Assembly (NCBI GenBank): GCA_034509925.1
Contig: CM067533.1
Span: 2,310,001-2,374,000, forward strand
From: Hirudinaria manillensis
Lineage: Eukaryota; Annelida; Clitellata; Hirudinida; Hirudinidae
Direction of reading: 5' to 3'
DNA length: 64,000 nucleotides
The notes below the pieces were generated by a model. It did no database searches. It was not told the origin of the DNA and saw only the letters and a list, made by a program, of their open reading frames with translations. Numbering within the stretch: position 1 is the first letter of the stretch; each line of letters starts with the position of its first letter. The translations under genes and the position numbers were made by a program. This document shows, piece by piece, positions 1 to 32,120 of this stretch.

Positions 1-277
1 CTTTTATTAACAACATTATGTCGTATCATCGTCTTTCAAAGGTCAACATTTGAAACAAATCAAGTGCAACCTAATTTTATTATATTTCCTAAATATCTTA
101 TTAATTTATTTAATAACAAAATAATCAACTAGTCATATATTATTACTTATTATAAAATTATTGAAAATCTATTTAATTTGCCGATGTTTGATAAATATTT
201 TGATCTATAAACACAAATCGCTTAAAAATTAGTGAAGAGTGTAAATATAACAATATAATATGTAGGATGATGACGAT
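1..277. other. AT-rich sequence with no gene seen
   Basis: I see no exon, RNA gene or repeat boundary here. It is presumably intron of the large + strand gene whose first visible exon is at 946. Confidence 0.5.
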
Positions 278-295
278 ATAATAAATAATAATAAT

Positions 296-745
296 AAAGG
301 ATTGCACCATCTTATGGGACTACACAATTATCACGGACAGGAAAATATTGGCCAACAGACTTGACATTATCATCCATGACAGGAGATCCAAGTCGTGCAT
401 GCTAATTGATGTTTCAGTCCCGGATGATAAGAACATCGCGCTCAAAGAAGCTGAAAAAATTAGCAAATACAAGGACCTGGAGATTGAAATTAACCGGATG
501 TGGAACATGAAGTCTAAAGTCGTTCCGGTAATTGTAGGAGCGCTCGGAACGCTAAGAAAAGACTCTACAAAGTATGTAGAGTTGATACCAGGACGACCAA
601 AGACTTCGGAGATTCAGAAGATCTCCTTACTGGGCACTGCCCACATTCTTCGGAAAGTACTTGGATGAATCGCTGAGAGCACTGGTAGTGCTCAGCATTC
701 ATTCATCACCGGCTGTGACACCGAGAAGAAGGAAAAATGTGTATA
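296..745 (+). mobile_element. 3' end of an RLE-type LINE (R4/Dong-like)
   Basis: In frame from 297 to the TGA at 666-668 this reads LWDYTIITDRK, then LDIIIHDRRS, then LIDVSVPDD, then RMWNMKSKVVPVIVGALGTL, ending GTAHILRKVLG. This is the conserved C-terminus of non-LTR retrotransposons with a restriction-like endonuclease (R2/R4 group; family assignment from memory of the motif). Only the last 124 codons remain, so the copy is strongly 5'-truncated. The stop codon lies at the base of a hairpin, and the element runs into an AAT-rich tail from about 746. AAT repeats also precede it at 278-298. It lies in an intron of the host gene. Confidence 0.75.
667..700 (+). other. Hairpin at the pol stop codon of the R4-like fragment
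   Basis: Stem pairs are GAAT 667-670 with ATTC 697-700, GCTG 672-675 with CAGC 693-696, and AGCACT 678-683 with AGTGCT 687-692, around the loop GGT. There are 14 base pairs with two small bulges. It overlaps the stop codon and may be the 3' structure read by the element's reverse transcriptase (inference). Confidence 0.6.
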
Positions 746-945
746 ACAATAATAATAATAACAATATCAATAATAATAATAATAATAACAATAATAACAA
801 CAATAGTAACAAGAAATAATGCGTCAGTTGATGTATTATTAATATTACCATTCTTATTATTACTATTGTTGTGGTTTAAAATCATAATTAACATTATCAT
901 CATAATCATCATAATCATCATCATCATCGTCAATAACAGTTCCAG

Positions 946-22324
<21,379 letters not shown>

Positions 22325-22400
22325 AAGGAAAAATTGTTCATTTTCTTAATAATGAATTTAATAAGAATAATAACAAAGATTTTATTTTAAATATTCCGTC

Positions 22401-22406
22401 AATAAA
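22401..22406 (+). promoter_or_regulatory. Poly(A) signal AATAAA of the LDLa/CTCK gene
   Basis: Canonical hexamer 77 nt after the stop codon. Confidence 0.6.
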
Positions 22407-22599
22407 CATTTCCCGCATCACAATTGTTTTCTTTAAAATTAATAAAAAAATGTCTAACCAATGACAGCAGTGTTAATGATGATAATAATATTAGTAACAA
22501 TTTCCTTATTGGTAGTTGTAAAAACGTTGCCAAGTTTAATAGTTGGGGAGGAGAACAAAGAACAAAGTATCGTGAATTCAGTTCATTTTAAAATAATGT

Positions 22600-25500
22600 T
22601 ATTTTATGTATTTTCCTAAAACACCTTTCTTGATGTGCGGGTTAAGTTTGAAATACTTAAGAGGATGTTGCGCCGTCGGATCTAGGTTTTGTGGATTAGT
22701 TTGTGGAGGCTCGATGGTGGCTGTTCTTTGCCAATTTTAATAGTTGGAGAGGCTAACGAAGAACGAAGTATCGTGAATTCAATTAATTTTAAAATAATAT
22801 TTTTTTATCGATGATGACGTTGGTGATGAAGAGAGTGGCGTTAGAAACAAAACGGATAATTCAATGAGAAACAGCATCGCTTGATATTCTAAGATGAATT
22901 ATATAATATATGGAAGAAGCCACGTCATTATGAATGCTTCACAAAACGTTTTCTCGACGCCCTCTGGCGGAAAGCCTGCAGACGTTCTTGTAAATTATAA
23001 TTAATGATTATTAAACTATGTGGCTTACCTCTCCTCTGTCTGGTTCGATGTCTAATACCGTAGTTATTAGAAGGTATTAATAATAAAAAGTTTACTTTGT
23101 TTTTAGCTGGAGTGTGTTTCTTCGCTAGGCTTTTTTTTTCTAATAGAAACACGATATCTTAATTTACCACTGTCAATTTTGAAAAATTTTGACGGCTATG
23201 ACGATGATGATGGTTACGACGACGATGATGATCGCAATATTTAATGCCTCAAACAACGATGAATGCACTGGCCACGACGCATGTTAATGAAACACCTCTC
23301 CAGATGTTAAACTGGAAATATTTAAGAAGAAGATGCACCGTTTATCGAGTTTGTGCATGTCCAATAGCGACTTTTTTTTTTTGAAATCTCATTCCTTCAC
23401 CCATTGTTGCTTCCCAAAGTGTGACAAATATAAAGGATTGCACCATCTTATGGGACTACGCAATTATCACGGACAGGAAATCACTTTTCGATGGATCTGC
23501 AACAAACGCGAAAAATTATTATCTTACTATAATAATACAATATTATTATTATTATTAGTATTGTTATTATCATTATTCTCTCCTATTATTATCCATCATT
23601 ATTACTAACATTTAACTTAGCTAAACCAGTCATGACCATCTTCGTTATGAACAAGACTATACATCCCAAAACCACCAAGGCACACGAAGGTTATCAGAAT
23701 TAATTTGTGGCTGTCCTCGGGTATTTACAAAAAATTTATTTTATGTGGCCATGATGTTTAATCGCTTAAATTTAAATTCTCTCTTTCATCAAAGTTGGCT
23801 CTTTTTAGTTCATTCATGGCAACAGTGTTACCTCCAAAAATAACAGTGTAGTTTTAGAATTAACATAGAATTGCACTTCCTCCGCTTTTGTACATCAGAT
23901 CGAACATTAAGCAAAGGTGTTTCTGACTGAACAACCTTTCTTCATTTTCGAATACATTCTGCTTCTTAACGTAATTAATAACATTGGATATCATTATCAC
24001 CAATATAATTATGTTCGTGTCCCTTTTTTGCACAGGATTCGATCTCAAAACAGATACTTTAATGAGAAACAACTCGCTTGATGTTCTAAATAGAATATGA
24101 ATTATATAATATATGGAAGAAGCCACGTCTTTATGAATGCGGCACTATAGGTTTCCCCACGCCCTCTGGCATAAAGCTTGAGGTCGTTTTTATTAAATAA
24201 TAATTATGATAATTATAATAGTTGTTGTTTTTGTAATAATTGATAATCATTAATCTCTTTGCTTTCTCTATCGTTTGTGTTGTTCGGTGATCAATTGCAT
24301 TGTTGTATATCATTAGAAGGTATGTATAGAACAACATAATTAGTTGTTCCAACAGAGTCAGTAATTTAATTGTGTTTGTTCGCTAGGGGTTTTTGGAAAT
24401 GCGACATGTTGATAATAATATGACATTGATAATCGTAATGCAATTATTATTAATGCCGCAATCGCAATTGACCGTAATTCAAATTGGCCATAATGTGTTT
24501 TCCTGAAACACCTCTCTTGATGTACGAGTAAATTTTGAAATACTTAAGAGGAAGATGCTCCGTATATTTCCTGAATGCTAATTTGTGGAAGCCCGATGGT
24601 GGCCGTTCTTGAGTTTTTACAAATGTGGTCATGATAATAACGACGATTACCAAGGTGTTGAGAATGATGATGATGCATTCAACAGAGGATATTGCTATCG
24701 CATGTGGAATGAATTTCAAAACGATGCATTATTGAATGATGATTAGACTGCTTGCTTAATTTTGATGTTATTTTTGTGTCTCACGTACAAAAAACGGTTT
24801 CTTGAGTTTAATTCCTTAAATTTAAGATGGTTCATTCGTTAGCCTGCTTTGTCTGTCATGGTCATGGCTTTCTGGTGTTTAATAATGGTGCACAATTTTT
24901 ATACTCTTTTATTGAAGTTGCTCTGATGTCTCATTTTTTTGTAAAAGTTGCAAACAAATCATTTAATAAAATGATCGGTGGTGGTGGACGTCAAATGCTG
25001 CTGCTGCTGCTGATGATGATGATAACGCAAAATAGCGGAGGGCTCTTGATTTTGATTCTTGCATTGGTACTAAATTTTAAAATGTATGGTTTTTCTCTCC
25101 ACTGAATTTTCAGTGCCCAATTGTCATTAGCTGGTACTTTCTTTAAATGTTTGATGATTGTCATAATCTTGATATTATTTTTCCGTCTCACGTACAAAAT
25201 ATGGTCTGTGAGATTAATTACTTAAATTTAAATTCCCTTTTTCATTAAAGTCGGCTCTTTTTAGTTCATTCATGGCAACAGTGTTACCTCCAAAAATAAC
25301 GTCGCTGACAGCGTATAAACATAGAATTATACTTCCTCCGCTATTGTACATCACATCGAACATTAAGTGTTTCTGACTGTGAACAACTTTTCTTCCCTTC
25401 TTCTTAACGTCAATAAGTTATTATTGATTGGATTGGACATCATTGGATATCATTAACACCAACAAAATTATGTTCGTGTTTTCAGGAATTATACTTCTCA

Positions 25501-26480
25501 AAAAAATTTATTTGTGTGATACAGTGCAATCGGGATATTTCGTTGAAACAAATAATCTACATTTCAATATTTTACTATATACAATTATTTATGATTAACT
25601 AATTATCTAATTTTAACCCAAATTTATTTACGAGAATATGAATATATGGTCGGTGTTCAATTGTATTGCTGCATTGAAAGGTTAAAAAAAAGTTTTTTAG
25701 TTATTGCACTAGAGTCAGTAATTTCAATGTAAATTGTTCGCTGGGGGGTTTATGGAAATGCGACGTGTTGATTTAACACCGTAAATTTTGGAAGATCTTA
25801 ATTGGAGACGATGATGATCGTAATGCAATATTTAATAACGCAATCAAAAATGATCGTATTTCAAATTTTCCTGAAACACCTCTCTTGATGTACGAGGTAA
25901 GTTTGAAATACTTAAGAGGATGCTGCTCCGGTAACCGCAGTTTCCGTAAAAATTGGTTTGTGGAGGACCATTGTTGGCTGTTCTTTGGTTAATCACAAAA
26001 AAATTTATCTGTGTGGGCATGACGACGAGGATGATGATATCGCGGAAAAGCGGGGTATCGCGATTGTGTTGCTTTCATTGGTACTAAATATTAAAATGTA
26101 TGGTTTGTCTCTCCATTGCATTTTCAATACGAAGGTTTCATTGGCTGGGACTTCCGTTAATTTTGATAATATTTGTTTCAATACAAATAATTGCCAATGT
26201 TTCACCAAATAATTTGTTTTATTTATTTGCTAGAGGCATGTTTTGAAATCACGACACGTTTAATTAACTCTTCCGGTTTTGGAAGGCTATGTCGGCGATG
26301 ATGACGATAGCAAGGATTGTAGGGCAATATTAATTATAACATTCAGTATTAACTGAATTTTAAATTGGCACAAGATATATTCCTGAAACACCTCTCCTTA
26401 TGTTCCAAGCAAACGTCAAATATAATAATGAATAATAAACGATGAAGACGACGCGTGGTCAACTGGTCTTTTGGTTGTTT
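22600..26480 (+). repeat. Complex dispersed repeat cluster (left arm)
   Basis: No gene recognised. Recurring modules include one with ACACCTCTCTTGATGTACGA and CTTAAGAGG at about 22620, 23290, 24510, 25876 and 26390. Another contains ATATATGGAAGAAGCCACGT at about 22908 and 24110. A roughly 270-bp direct repeat lies at 23740-24010 and 25200-25480 and shares the segment starting GGCTCTTTTTAGTTCATTCA. Most modules reappear in reverse orientation at 36.7-39.1 kb. Small frames here are not conserved as protein. Confidence 0.75.
23432..23480 (+). mobile_element. Second R4-like fragment, 49 bp
   Basis: 48 of 49 bases match 296-344, from AAAGGATTGCACC to GGACAGGAAA (the LWDYTIITDRK codons). It is embedded in the dispersed repeat cluster with unrelated flanks. 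Confidence 0.65.
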
Positions 26481-26872
26481 TTCATTTCTGGAGTCAATGG
26501 CGGCTACGCCAAGGAAAATTGATAGTATTGTGCGCATGGTTCGGTTGATATGCTTTATGGGAGCGTATTTGTGATAAAATATTCTATTCAATTTAATATG
26601 TATTTAGTTTGTAAATATAATCGGAATAGATTCTCCTTGTTATCATCCCTTCGGAAAACATCCGGCTTCTTAAAGTCAATAATAACATTCGATAGCATCA
26701 GCACCAACGTTAGTTGTTTTGTTAGTTGCGCTTCATAGTACTCGTCCAATAAAGAATTATCAGAAAGGCAACAGGAACCGCTTTTTAAATCAACTGCTTT
26801 ACTGATTCTTAATGAGGTTTTGGAAGAGCGCGAACCGATGCAGCCACACTTTAGAGTGATCTTGAAAGACGC

Positions 26873-26907
<35 letters not shown>

Positions 26908-27069
26908 TCATTTCATTTCATTTATTCGAGACGAACGAAGGGCCGAGGCCTCTGACACGTTCGAAAAAAAAACAACTGAAGCGCAAATAGAACATAAACA
27001 ATCGCCATTCGGACTTAAAAAACAAAAAAAAAACAAAAACAAAAAAAACTCTTGTACAGATGTAAGCTC

Positions 27070-29895
27070 TTAGGGTTCATGATATTTAAGGTATTGGTTA
27101 AGGTTCAATTTGTGGATCTCAGCATTGAAGCGGGACGTGGTAGAGGAGTTAACGACATGGGCTGGCAGGGTGTTCCAGGATTTGACAATTCGGTTGGAGA
27201 AAAAGTATTTGGAAGTATTACAACGGAATTTGTTTGTCCTGAGTTTGTAGTTGTGGCCTCTGGTCCTATTGTATGTTGATCTGTTGAGAGTAGTGGAGAT
27301 TTTGCTATTAGTAAGGCCTTTTAGTAATTTAAAACACATGGTGAGATCGGCCAGTAGTCTTCGTTTTTCTAGGGTGGGCAATTTAAGAATCTTTAGTCTC
27401 AGCAGATAAGGATATTTGGCCAGTGTGGGAATGGCCTTGGTGAACCTTTTTTGGATCTGTTCAAGCCTATCGATGAGAAGTTTTTTGTGTGGGTTCCATA
27501 CAGGAGAGCCATACTCGAGTATTGGCCTAACAAAGGTACAAAATGCCCTTATGAGGATGTCATGGTCACGTGAGGAAAATGATGCTAGAATCAGTTTGGA
27601 TATTGTAGCTGCCTTTCTGGTGATGTTATCTATGTGTTTGTCAAGTCGGAGCGAAGAATCTATGAGTATTCCTAGGTCTCGAATCAAGTTAACTCTTGAC
27701 AGTATGTGGTTGTGAATACAATATTCATTTGGATGAAAAGATCTTTTGCAGCCAATTAATGAGAGAATCTGACATTTGTCGGGAGCGAGTTGTAGCTGCC
27801 ATCTCTCACTCCACTCCACTATCGTATCAAGAGATCTCTGCAGCTGGAGAGGAGAACTATTGTAAAGCTTTATGTCATCAGCGAAGAGCTTACAAATTGT
27901 GTCTGAGTTCTTGAATAAGCCAGGAAGGTCGTTTATGTAGAGTAAAAATAATGTTGGCCCAAGAACACTCCCCTGGGGAACTCCACTAGTAACGGCAACC
28001 TCTTCCGAGACAGAGCCGTTTATTATGACTTTTTGCGCTCGCAGATTAAGAAAGTCGCTAATCCATCCTATCACATTGTCACTAAGACCATAAGTGCTAA
28101 TTTTGAGCATTAGTTTTGAGTGAGAAACAGAGTCGAAGGCCTTGCGAAAATCCAAGTAGATGATGTCCAAATTTTGTCTGTTTTGTATGGTTTCTGTCCA
28201 ATGGTGAGTGCATTCGAGGATGTTAGTGGTGGTTGAACGTGCGGGAATAAAGCCATGCTGGTTGCAGTCGATGAGCTTGTGGTTTAAAAGGTGTTGCATC
28301 AGAAATTTATTGATTATTCTTTCCATAGTTCTACAGCTAGTTGATGTAATTGATATCGGTCTATAGTTTTCAAGAGAAGTGGTAGGACCTTTCTTGTGGA
28401 TGGGTGTTACCAGGGCGATTTTCCAGTCCTGTGGCAATCTATGATCTTTGTAGGATGCGTCGAAAAGGTGAGATAGTGGAACAGCTAGTGTTGAGGCTCA
28501 TTTTTTCAAGAATATGTTCGGAATGCCATCCGGGCCTGCCGACAGTGATGGCTTGAGTCCAAGAAGTGTCAAGTAGACTGTATAAGGTGTGAAATGAATG
28601 TCCGGCATTACATTGGAAGCTCTAAAGAAAGTGCCAGGGTTGTTGCCATCATCAATAGTGAAGACTGTTGAAAAATAGTTGTTGAAGGCACCAGCAATTG
28701 TCAATGGGTCGCTTGTTAGGGTGCCATCCGAGAGCGCAACCTCGGATATCCCAGACCTCATGTGCATTTTTCTGTTTGCGTACTTGTAAAGTTGGCCGAT
28801 ATTCTTACTTTTGAGTAGTTGAAGTTCCTGGGATTGGTGATAGATCTTGGTCGTAGCAGCACAGTTTTTAGCAAACAAAGAATAAGTATTTTTGTTTACA
28901 TCATTGTTGTGTTTTCTCCAAGCCTTCCAGAGTTTAGACTTTTCTTTAAGCAGTTTGTTGATGAAGTGGGGGTATCTGGTTTTACATTTTTGATGGAAAA
29001 GTGAAAATTTTGGTACGAACAGGTGGATGGCCAGATCGATCCGCTGCTTGAATTGAATCCAGCAGGAGTCCACATTGGGGCAATACTGGAATATTGCGTT
29101 CCAATCGATATATGAGAGGTATTCATTAATCATCAAGTAATCGCCTTTCTTAAAGTCAAAAGATGATGGCAACAGTTGTTGTTTTTTAGGTAGATAACTG
29201 AGAATATTTGGTCTGAGAACAATTACATTGTGGTCACTGGTTGAGATGGGGCACATCACTTCGATCTTTGAGATAAACTGGGAATCGTTTGAAAAAACGA
29301 GGTCCAGGATGTTTACTTGACGTGTAGGAGTTGTTACAAATTGATGGAGGCCACAGTTGTTAAAGAATTCAAAGAAAAGTCTGTAGATGTTATTGTTGGG
29401 TGCTGTGAGGTGGGTCCAATCCAAGGCAGGAAGATTGAAGTCACCGAGAAGACAGATGGTGTGCTTAGTTGAGCAGAGGTGATATAAGCATTTAATACTT
29501 TCACAGGCATAGTTGGAAGCCTCTAAATCGAAACCTCCAGGACGATAGTAGACAATAATTCTACAGATGGAATTATTTGCAGACAAGTCTATACAAACAA
29601 TTTCAGTGTTTGAATACTCGTTAGGGATCTTGACCATTCGATATGAGAAACATTCCCTAATGATTAGCATGACACCACCACCCTTTGAGTTTCTATCCCA
29701 ACGATGCACCTGGTAACTACGTGGACAGAATAATGAGCTGGGGAAATCAGGATTAAGCCAAGTTTCAGTGCAACAAAAAATATCTGGTTCTTCTGAGTTC
29801 AAAAACATAAAGACTTCATTGAACTTATTGTTGCAACTTCTAAGATTAGTTAATATCCACTTGTTTGCTGTTAATTGCAGTGCCGGTGAACTATT
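27070..29895 (-). pseudogene. LINE-A ORF2 (endonuclease and reverse transcriptase), one stop
   Basis: Endonuclease motifs CCTETWL, LLGDFNLPALDW and STSDHNVI, then RT motifs IIYLDFRKAFDS, SGVPQGSVLGP and LFADDIKLY. A TGA at 28498-28500 sits between IFLKK and ASTLAVPLSH, where LINE-B has Cys, so a single change (probably TGT/TGC to TGA) broke the frame. The frame is open upstream into the end of ORF1 and ends at the TAA at 27070-27072. Confidence 0.85.
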
Positions 29896-30637
29896 ACGGA
29901 AAGGGCTGCTTCGTGGGAATGTTCTTCTGGAAGCCAGATGAACGTTTGGTTAGTCTTTTGGCGTATGCTTGTTCGGATTGCAGGCGGGTCAGGTCGTGGT
30001 TGAGGTAGACTTGACGGATTTCTGGTGTAGGTGAAGCTCGGAGAACTCTCGATGACGAGATTAGATCTCTCACAGCGTCAGCATCCCCAAGCGTTACACA
30101 GAGCTTGGCACTAGGATCTTTTGTGTCATGTCCAAGGCGTCTGGTTCTCAATACTCGAGGTTTTACAGTTAAGTTACTTTCACAAAAGGCACTAAAGAGG
30201 TCCACGTCGTTAGTGCCTGGCTTGGAGGGTAGACCCGCAACAATAACGTTGTTAGCTCTGCGCTTCATCTCGTCCTTCTCTTTGTCAAAGTCTAAGAGAG
30301 TTTTCGTGGCTATTTTGATAGCCTCGCTATAAGAACCTGAGCTGTTATGTTCTTTAGCTGCAGTTTCTTTTTCTAAGACCTCTAGTCTTTGGGTAATTGG
30401 AGCCAGAGCATTTTAGAAGCTGTCGGTCAGCGATTTTGTCATTTGGACAATCATATTTTGGAAGGTTGTGGTCATGAATTCGACAGATTTGTTAAAGTTT
30501 TCAGTCAGTCTCTCTGTAACTGATATCATGATCCTCTCATTCATCTTCATCATCTGCGAGCACAATGAGTCTGTAATCTCAGCTAGAAGTTCCTTAACCG
30601 ACTCCTCGGAGATAGAAGATTTGTCTGCTTTAGGCAT
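29894..30637 (-). pseudogene. LINE-A ORF1 (coiled coil plus RRM-like), one stop
   Basis: Starts MPKADKSSISEESVKELLAE. An amphipathic helical region is cut by a TAA at 30413-30415 (TDSF*NALAPITQRLEVLEK); the frame then runs on through ANNVIVAGLPSKPGTND and QVYLNHDLTRLQSEQAYA. It is the counterpart of the LINE-B ORF1, an RNA-binding chaperone in such elements. Only the single nonsense codon breaks it. Confidence 0.75.
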
Positions 30638-30802
30638 ACTGAGTCCGAAAGTCGAAAAAAGTAAGCGAAACTTGAAAAATACAGTAAACCGACACCTTAA
30701 ATATCGTTTTTAAGTAAATTAGTTATCTTTAAAGCCGCTGTAAACGTTTATAAGCTCTTAAACCGGACGGCGATGTTTACATGAGCGATATCGGGAATTG
30801 TT

Positions 30803-30803
30803 G

Positions 30804-30859
<56 letters not shown>

Positions 30860-31160
30860 ATAAGGCACGGGCGAACCCCTCGCCTGAACAAAAACATAAA
30901 ACTTTCAACAAAAACTAACAAACTATGTACATCGCTCTCTAACTAATCAAATATTTACAATCTCCGAAGTGGTCATCTAGTAATATATTTCAATATTCTT
31001 TGCTTCGATAACTTCCTGAGGAAGCTTGTTCCAACTCTTGCTTCTTTGATGGTTAACCGAAGGGTGGTGTCCATTCTATGGTTATTAGCAAGATAAAACT
31101 CGTAAATCCTTCCACCTTTTCACACTTCTATTAGTCTCATCGAAATTCCCCTGGGGAGAG
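30803..31160 (-). mobile_element. LINE-C 3' fragment
   Basis: The minus strand encodes the end of an ORF2 (SKSWNKLPQEVIEAKNIEIY, stop), then a 3' UTR with the hairpin GGCGA-GGGGT-TCGCC (30870-30884) and a TAA tail at 30803-30858. Its 3' UTR closely matches the + strand copy at 5745-5888. Confidence 0.8.
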
Positions 31161-31623
31161 TATTGTAATAGTGAGCAATGTGGTCAAAGCTATTTTGTTA
31201 CCGTAAATTTTCTGTTGCATTGACGTTGTCAATTCATAGTTTAAAAGCGAACAAATTCCGGAGACTGATTATCTTTATATCTTAAATTTGGAATTAAACC
31301 CGTTTACACCAATTACTATCGACTTAAACTTGTTTGTTGATGACATGACATGACATCACAGTTTTCTTAAAGATTAAAATTTGATTAAGTTTTTATAGCT
31401 TATAAGTTTAAGCGATTTATGGTTATTTATTATTTCAAAACCGAAGCAAAAGAATTTAGAAATTGTTCTTTTTTTGCAGCAGTATTCATATGAAAAAGTT
31501 TTGCAGACCCATCCAGTCTTTGACTCATCAATTAAAGCATGGAATTGAAACGAAACTGTTTTCACGCAAGCTCAGCTAAAATGAGTGGAACGTGAATATT
31601 AGGAGCTAAAGCTTCAAACTGGG

Positions 31624-31802
31624 TTCAGTTTGAACTTCGAAAGAACAGACCAATGTGAAAATAGACTCTTTACATTCGACCGAAAATTATCAGCTGCTAT
31701 TACGATTAAATAATTATTGGTTTCAATTTGAACTTCGAAAGAACAGACCGATGTGAAAATAGACTCTGTATATTCGACTGCTGTTACAATTAAATAATTA
31801 TA
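31624..31802 (+). repeat. Tandem duplication of about 98 bp upstream of the Ig gene
   Basis: Two copies start TTCARTTTGAACTTCGAAAG at 31624 and 31722. The second lacks about 14 bp. They lie about 320-500 bp before the ATG of the L1-like gene, in its likely promoter or 5' UTR. The rest of 31160-32120 shows nothing recognisable. Confidence 0.7.
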
Positions 31803-32120
31803 GATCTAATGACGGAAATCAGGTTGTGAACAGGGCACGACTCTTCAAGTGGATCTGTCAAGTGGATCTTCCTATTTGGTCCAAGCATCCGTTTGTTAGC
31901 TGTTGAACTCAGCTTTTTAAGAGACGCTCAGTTGTCTGCCTGTTTGTTCGAACCTGTCGATGTTGTTTTGTTGTAGTTGATGGAGAATTCGTTACAAAAT
32001 TAAGCAAAATTGTTTTAATTTAAAAAGTATCATCCTGTAAGTCCTAAAAGATATGTGAAGACCGTTAAAAATTCGACCGGAAATGTTCATTGATCCTAGA
32101 GTGTAAAACCAAAGTCTAAA

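Larger units (their letters stand above)
26877..30801 (-). mobile_element. LINE-A, almost complete APE-type non-LTR retrotransposon
   Basis: The minus strand reads 5' region, ORF1, overlapping ORF2, 3' UTR, TGAAATGAAATGAAA, then a TAA tail (26877-26908). The 5' end abuts another TAA array at 30802-30858, which is itself the tail of LINE-C. Protein similarity to LINE-B is high throughout ORF2. One stop codon interrupts each ORF. The family looks like the CR1/L2/Jockey assemblage; the exact clade is not resolved. Confidence 0.88.

Noticed and set aside
24827..25105. 92-residue open frame as a gene
   Set aside because: The inverted copy near 38580-38770 does not keep the frame, and the C-terminal part is a GAT repeat.
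27070..29808. Two separate genes (endonuclease and reverse transcriptase)
   Set aside because: The two frames are the same frame interrupted by one TGA; LINE-B shows the continuous ORF2.
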